Below, piece by piece: positions 18,580-22,898 of a stretch of DNA of 22,898 nucleotides (position 1 is its first letter; every line of letters starts with the position of its first letter). The stretch is from Pelargonium nanum (Eukaryota > Streptophyta > Magnoliopsida > Geraniales > Geraniaceae). A program made the translations under genes and the position numbers. The notes under the pieces are model-generated. The model saw only the letters and a list, made by a program, of their open reading frames with translations, was not told where the DNA came from and ran no database searches. The stretch is taken from positions 1 to 22,898 of the forward strand of contig JAYMTF010001524.1 of the NCBI GenBank assembly GCA_036897485.1, given 5' to 3'.

Positions 18580-19060
18580 CTAAGGTTTCCAAACTGGCTC
18601 TTTTCCCTTCCTTGATGTGTGAGACGACTTCTTTCTTGAGAGGTTGGTTGGTGCTTCAGGTTCTCGAATGATAATGCCTTTGTTCTTTGTATTTCTATGA
18701 TAGGGTTGCACCATCACTTGAGATTGTATCCCAAGCTGCAAATTAATGTAACAAAATAATGAATATGTTACATTAAAAGTCAATATGAACAAACAAATTT
18801 GTAGTGATTTTGGGAAGTAATTTACATTAAGTATAGCATATCCAGTGTCTGGGTCTTGGAATAAGCCAAACCCTCTAGGTCCTTTTTGTTCCTTTTATTT
18901 TCTCTGAGTTGCATTATCTTTGATTTGGGACTGCCTTGGTCTAGTGTGCACAATATTACCACGGGTTTTGGTCTAGTGCGCACAATATTACCACGGGTTT
19001 GTGTATGTTGAGTTTCCGATTGTGAAGGTCCAGATATAATCATCTCTTCATCTTGCCCTG
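18580..19060 (-). pseudogene. Probable C-terminal tail exons of the MULE transposase
   Basis: Two minus-strand frames, 18822-19043 and the 3' part of 18580-18792, encode basic, low-complexity sequence ending KGKEPVWKP. A GT donor follows the zinc knuckle at about 19154, so these may be spliced tail exons. The first contains a 32-bp tandem duplication (18936-18999), which repeats part of the protein tail out of frame. No domain is recognisable. The assignment is by position and composition. Confidence 0.4.
18936..18999. repeat. 32-bp tandem duplication
   Basis: The 32-bp unit starting TTGGTCTAGTG and containing CACAATATTACCACGGG occurs at 18936-18967 and 18968-18999, with a T/C difference at the twelfth base. 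It lies inside the transposase tail region. Because 32 is not a multiple of three, it would shift a reading frame across it. Confidence 0.82.
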
Positions 19061-19154
19061 ACTTCTACATCGTTACCCGATGATATAATATTCGTGTCAT
19101 TATAATAGAGCTAGAAAATTAATGTCATAAACAATTTTCGAAGTGTGTTCATAC

Positions 19155-19225
19155 CTTAACAGGCTTGTCAGGACACGTCTTTTTGTTGTGTCCAGTTTTG
19201 TTACACTCCGAACAAGTCATTTTTC
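19155..19225 (-). pseudogene. MULE transposase zinc knuckle (CCHC)
   Basis: The minus strand reads MTCSECNKTGHNKKTCPDKP, a C-x2-C-x4-H-x4-C zinc knuckle. It follows the GRPKWERGKEN segment at the spacing seen in plant MuDR-type transposases. It ends at a GT that could be a splice donor. The knuckle is too short to form a long open frame, and its frame differs from that of the preceding segment. Confidence 0.8.
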
Positions 19226-19242
19226 TACCAGCCCTCATAAGC

Positions 19243-19945
19243 TTATGAAAGTGCGATTACCTTCAATTTTCCTCTCACCAAATTCTCTTTTCCTCTTTCC
19301 CATTTTGGTCTGCCTGGTTGTAAAGGTCTCAACGAAGATAATGGCCAATCAGCCATGCCACTAATTGGTTTCAGCATATGAGCATATGTTCTTTCATATG
19401 CAACTTTCTTGAACCAATGACTTATGTACTGCCCATACTCTTTTCTTTCATACTCTATGCAAGCACATGCATGCACTCATGGAAACCCTTTGAGCTGCCA
19501 TCTTCGACAAGAACATGTTTGTTCATGCAGAAAAACAACAAATTGTACCTCTTCACATTTCACTTCATATCCATCCACACCATTTTATCAATTTCCCACT
19601 CCTGGCTTTTTTCAATATTGAGTTCTAACTGCTGACTTATTCTTGGACTATATTCATGTTTCCATTTGCTTATAGCATCCCTTTTCTCAACAAGTCTTTT
19701 CATCACATACACCCGTACATCTTCAAGCATACTGATCACTGACTTACTCCTTGCCTTTATGATAACTCCATAAAATGTCTCACATAAATTGTTGTCTTCT
19801 GAATCACATTTAGGTTTCTCGGGAAAGTATGTCCTACACCAGAACTTTGGATGGAGGGTTTCTTTCATTTGGATGAATGCACTAGGATTTATATCTACCA
19901 TGTCACTCAATTAATCCCACATTTGACAAATGTTGGGATTTTTGG
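19243..19945 (-). pseudogene. MULE transposase, C-terminal half of core and SWIM zinc finger
   Basis: The frame at 19560-19910 has the closing part of the MULE domain (FPEKPKCDSEDNNLCETF, then MLEDVRVYVMKRLVEKRDAI). It continues to a SWIM-type finger with TCSCRRWQLKGFP, where a TGA at 19477-19479 stops the frame. After it comes VHACACIEYERKEYG, then MLKPISGMADWPL and GRPKWERGKEN, as in family members. In this family the SWIM finger and GRPK segment lie between the catalytic core and the zinc knuckle. A further stop lies just before 19910. The protein would bind the terminal repeats; this copy cannot make it. Confidence 0.88.
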
Positions 19946-20020
19946 CAGCAGTAAGTAACTCACCCTTTAGTACCCCCTTCAAAAAACAACCATCCAAACC
20001 CATAAATTTCCTACAACCAC
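19946..20020 (-). pseudogene. Start of MULE transposase catalytic core, cut short
   Basis: The minus strand reads CRKFMGLDGCFLKG, then ELLTA. This is the start of the MULE catalytic domain and holds the first acidic residue (Asp codon at 19992-19994). Within about ten codons it runs into sequence belonging to the far end of the domain, so the second and third catalytic residues and the region between are absent. This is the junction of a large internal deletion. Confidence 0.8.
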
Positions 20021-20647
20021 CTAAAAACCCATATAACCCATATAACTATCTCCTTCATAATCTGACAAAACTGAATTTCTCCATCGGAGTCATAATATTC
20101 CGATTCTTCATCAATTACCTTCCTATAGACCACAACTTTTCTTGTAGCATGTGTCACATGTTCTGGTTCTGCTTGCTCAGCAACATGAATAGTCATTTCT
20201 TGTTCATCATCATTATCTCCATCACTATCAGAACTCAATCCATATACTTCCTTCTCATTTAGTTCAACATTCATTTGTATCTCATTACCTTCACACATCA
20301 TTGTATATTTTTGAACATTATCCCTTGCAAACTGATACTCTTCATCATCTTGGTCACTATCATTTGGCACATCAATGAGTATTTTATCAGCCCCTACTTC
20401 TGCCACATTATCAAGCTCTATATCTACCACATAAGTTCTTGCAACATTAGCATTCAATTTCTTGTGGAACTTCACATTCATCAAAACCCTTCTCAAAGAA
20501 CTGCACAACATCTGTGGCTTCACAATTTTTTTGTCCACTCACATAGTCACTTAGACTACCCTCTGTTTGTCTTTCACTCATGTTTTCTGTAGCAATAAAC
20601 ATATGAACATAATCATGCACAAAAGTATTTTGAAACATTGGGTCCAA
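20021..20647 (-). pseudogene. MULE transposase N-terminal acidic region
   Basis: The frames at 20011-20538 and 20447-20647 overlap and encode acidic sequence rich in Asp, Glu and Ser (DSDQDDEEYQF and SSDSDGDNDDEQE). It ends near EESEYYDSDGEIQF. Such a linker lies between the N-terminal domain and the MuDR domain in plant MULE transposases. The MuDR DNA-binding segment expected next, before the catalytic core, is not found, which suggests a second deletion near 20020-20060. The identification rests on composition and position. Confidence 0.6.
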
Positions 20648-20649
20648 AA

Positions 20650-21125
20650 ATGTTATGCAGCAATGAATATAATAAGATATGCATGCAAAAAATTACTCAT
20701 GTGAAATGGGACCCATTTGTTTGCTCTCACATTATATATACATACTTTATGACAAATATTTTATATATATACAGCAACCCCAATACAAACAAAATAGTAT
20801 AAGCCTTAATTTATTCAACTACTGAACATCAATTAACAACTTCAGTCCTGATATCTCACAAACTTCAGAAAATAGAAAATAGCAAAAGGAGGTAACTATT
20901 TGGATTGTTCAGATATAAGAGATTAGGGCAAAATACCTGCTGTCTTGTTCTCCTCCACTAATCTTCCACGATTCAATTTTTTTTGTCTCACACAGTTCTC
21001 TTTATCCAAGACAATATTCCTTCTGCAATTTCTTCGATTTCTCTAATAAATCACAACACAATCACCATTAATTCCTTTCTTCTTTGATTGTCAGGAATTG
21101 TTGATGGAAGACGAAAGAGAGACTT
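20650..21125. other. MULE interior, probable transposase 5' leader
   Basis: AT-rich sequence lies between the start of the transposase remnant and the right inverted repeat. No domain is seen. By position it should hold the 5'-untranslated region and possibly an intron. The promoter of MULE transposases usually lies in the inverted repeat. Confidence 0.4.
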
Positions 21126-21428
21126 GACAATCGGCGCCGTATTGAGAACAAAAGTGTGTTGTGGGTACAGGGTTATCATGTGCCGACCATGTGATTGCCT
21201 CTTTGTAATTTTTTTTGCCATGTCAGATGTCACGTAGATAAATGAATAATTGATATATATTTTGTATTTTACACGTCAGCTTTTCAACTGCTCAGTTAGT
21301 TAAAAGTAACGGAGATGACTAAATTGACCCAAATGTGTAAAGTTCGAGGACCAAAATGGCTTTAACAAAGTTCAGGGACTAAAACGGTGACTTTTTAAAA
21401 GTTCAGGGACCTGAATGACCTTTTTACC
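21126..21428 (-). repeat. Right terminal inverted repeat of the MULE
   Basis: On the minus strand it begins GGTAAAAAGGTCATTCAGG and mirrors the left repeat to GCGCCGATTGTC. It is slightly longer than the left one because of a small insertion (TTTGTTAAA on the minus strand). Confidence 0.92.
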
Positions 21429-21437
21429 AAAAAATTA
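21429..21437. repeat. Right 9-bp target-site duplication of the MULE
   Basis: AAAAAATTA, identical to 16957-16965, directly abuts the right inverted repeat. Confidence 0.85.
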
Positions 21438-22160
21438 TATGAAACTGTTTACCACATTCGTTTACGTTTTTAATTAGATATAAGTAAGGTATAAATTTTA
21501 TAACTATATTGTTTGTAGACGGTTGTGGGAATGACTTTAATATATCCCCAAACAATTTTGATATCTTTTTTTTTAGGGTAATAATCTTGGCATCTTAATT
21601 ATATTGATAAATCACAATTACTCCTGCTATGTTGACTTTTAGTGGTGACAATTTATATTCTCGGACATGTCACAAACCGAATTCGTCATATATGAGCAAG
21701 TAGACAGGACACGATACGCCCGAGAGTTTAAATACTTAAATTCAAAACTACTCGACCTGTTTGAAAAAGTGGGTTGATATTGACTCTACACAATCTGACA
21801 TATTTAACATGTTTAATTTATATCCACAAACCTGTAAAACCATTTGTTGTTGAACATATTCATATTTGAGTACATTTTCAATTGTTACACTAATTAAAAC
21901 ACACACCTAATAAGGGCAACAAACTCACAAATAATTAAAAAGTTACATAAATTCAACTAAAATATATATTTTATTAATCAATCAATGACATCTTAAATGT
22001 CCGACTAAAAGTGTTTTGTTAAATCAAAAGTAGTATAAGTATAATTGCTAATAGCAAAAGAAAATTATATTAAAAATTATTATACTAATTTCAGCACTCT
22101 CAAACAAACTAAGGTAATGTAATTTGAACACAGTCGTTCAAGGGTGTGAAAATAAAAAAA
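21438..22160. other. AT-rich, repeat-like sequence without a gene
   Basis: No gene is supported. The part around 21690-21800 (GACACGATACGCCCGAGAG, then ACTCGACCTGTTTG) resembles phrases common in decayed plant retroelements, but I cannot assign a family. The rest is AT-rich with short homopolymer runs. Confidence 0.4.
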
Positions 22161-22898
22161 GTGGTGGTCTCCTATTGGGGTGTCTAGCGGTGGCTAGGGA
22201 TTGGTAGAGGTTCATTATGTTTAGGGTTCGTAGTATAGTAAGGTGGCGGCTGGGGCTGTTTATAAGGGTAGAGATGGGTAGGGGTTGGTTGAAAGATAAG
22301 AATAGGGAGGCTGTAAGTGTTTTGGAACATAAAATTCAGAGAAAGCTGAGAGGAGCGAGAATGGCCGGGAACAATGGCGGAGCAAAGGGCACTGGGGAGG
22401 GAGAGACAGTTGGTGACAATCGGGTAGAGGGAAGGCATGTCGTGTTCACGTTGAGGGTTGGGGGAGATTCGGCGTTGGGGCGGAGGGAGGTTTGGGAGGG
22501 AGTAGGCCGATAGTGAGTGGCGGAATAGGAGTGGATGCATGTCCGGGGATGGGAGAGGGTATCAACCAAATGGATATTGATGAGGTAGCGGGTAGAGTGA
22601 AGGGGCTGGGGATGAAGGATGAGGAAGTGGTCTTGAAATATGGCGGGCGGAGGTTGTGGGGTCGCGTGTGGGGGGGGGAGTGATTAGTTTTGTAGGAAGG
22701 TTCTTGTCGGATGGTCCCATAGACTTTGTTAGCATGCAACAAATGACGGCGTGACTTTGGAGGCCAAGAAAGGGGGTCTCGGCTAAGGAGATTTTTGACC
22801 TGTCAAATTCGATGAGGTATCCTCGATTCCTGTTCGAATTCTACGATGAGGAGGATGCGGCTAGGGTCGAAAAACAAGGCCCGTGGACGTATAATGGC
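22160..22898 (+). mobile_element. 5' part of a second LINE, cut by the window edge
   Basis: Composition changes sharply near 22160 to G-rich on the plus strand, as in the leader and ORF1 start of many plant LINEs. A frame from the ATG at 22570 (MDIDEVAGRVKGLGMKDEE) resembles the start of plant LINE ORF1 proteins. It ends in a frame change at a run of nine Gs (22670-22678). From 22680 the sequence matches a DUF4283-type domain to the window end. This is a different element from the one at 620-2192, which is a 3' half. The left boundary is estimated from composition only. Confidence 0.6.
22680..22898 (+). pseudogene. DUF4283-like segment of LINE ORF1, partial and broken
   Basis: The frame reads FVGRFLSDGPIDFVSMQQM, then a TGA at 22752-22754. 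It continues LWRPRKGVSAKEI and FLFEFYDEEDAARVEKQGPW to the window edge. The LWRP...G, FLFEF and GPW pattern is typical of DUF4283 in plant LINE ORF1 and related proteins. The TGA and the upstream frame change indicate a pseudogene. The C-terminal zinc knuckle, if present, lies outside the window. Confidence 0.75.

Larger units (their letters stand above)
16966..21428 (-). mobile_element. Mutator-like element (MULE), internally deleted
   Basis: The element is 4463 bp long, bounded by inverted repeats of about 296 bp (16966-17261) and 303 bp (21126-21428), and flanked by the 9-bp duplication AAAAAATTA. By eye about nine in ten positions of the repeats agree. On the minus strand it carries parts of a MULE transposase: acidic N-terminal linker, start of the catalytic core, end of the core, a SWIM zinc finger with a stop, a zinc knuckle and tail exons. 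Most of the DDE core is missing, so the copy is non-autonomous. The left third (17262-18550) holds no transposase and includes 156-bp tandem repeats. It lies next to the truncated LTR of the chromovirus but does not itself cut it. Confidence 0.93.

Noticed and set aside
22184..22742. Several overlapping open frames of 63-118 codons on both strands
   Set aside because: They reflect the G-rich composition and few stop codons; they are Pro-rich on one strand and Gly/Arg-rich on the other, without a domain. The LINE reading explains the region better.

Overview
The window is plant nuclear DNA. The evidence is spliced genes with GT-AG introns, a FAD2 oleate desaturase with a leader intron, a plant-type U-box protein, and many plant transposon families (LINE, Ty3/Gypsy chromovirus, Mutator-like element, Stowaway-like MITE). 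The FAD2 sequence is of a core-eudicot type. Its resemblance to Lamiales FAD2 is an impression from memory, not a result.

Layout. 1-550: unassigned, with a 28-bp tandem duplication. 620-2192 (+): decayed 3' half of a LINE (end of reverse transcriptase, zinc-binding region, RNase H-like domain). 2193-3540: AT-rich, no gene seen. 3703-8043 (+): a seven-coding-exon gene for a 1049-residue U-box protein of the LIN/CERBERUS family, ending without WD40 repeats. 8585-11257 (-): FAD2, an intact 380-residue microsomal omega-6 desaturase with a 1520-bp intron in its 5' leader. 11258-11778: FAD2 leader and promoter. 11779 to about 16900 (-): a decayed chromovirus whose left LTR ends the FAD2 promoter side; its other LTR is cut to about 100 bp. 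16966-21428: a Mutator-like element with 300-bp terminal inverted repeats and a perfect 9-bp target duplication; its transposase (-) has lost most of the catalytic core. 21438-22160: AT-rich and repeat-like. 22160-22898 (+): 5' part of another LINE with a DUF4283-like segment, cut by the window edge.

Only two host genes look functional. They are convergent, with stop codons 541 bp apart. FAD2 makes linoleate from oleate on ER phospholipids. The U-box protein is a probable E3 ubiquitin ligase. Nothing ties them into one pathway; their adjacency is positional. The rest is a transposon-rich flank. I found no CRISPR array, tRNA, rRNA or operon, and no clearly new biological system. The observations most worth a second look are the internally deleted Mutator-like element with its internal 156-bp repeats, the WD40-less LIN-like gene, and the short, transposon-bounded FAD2 promoter carrying a triple TGACTCG array.
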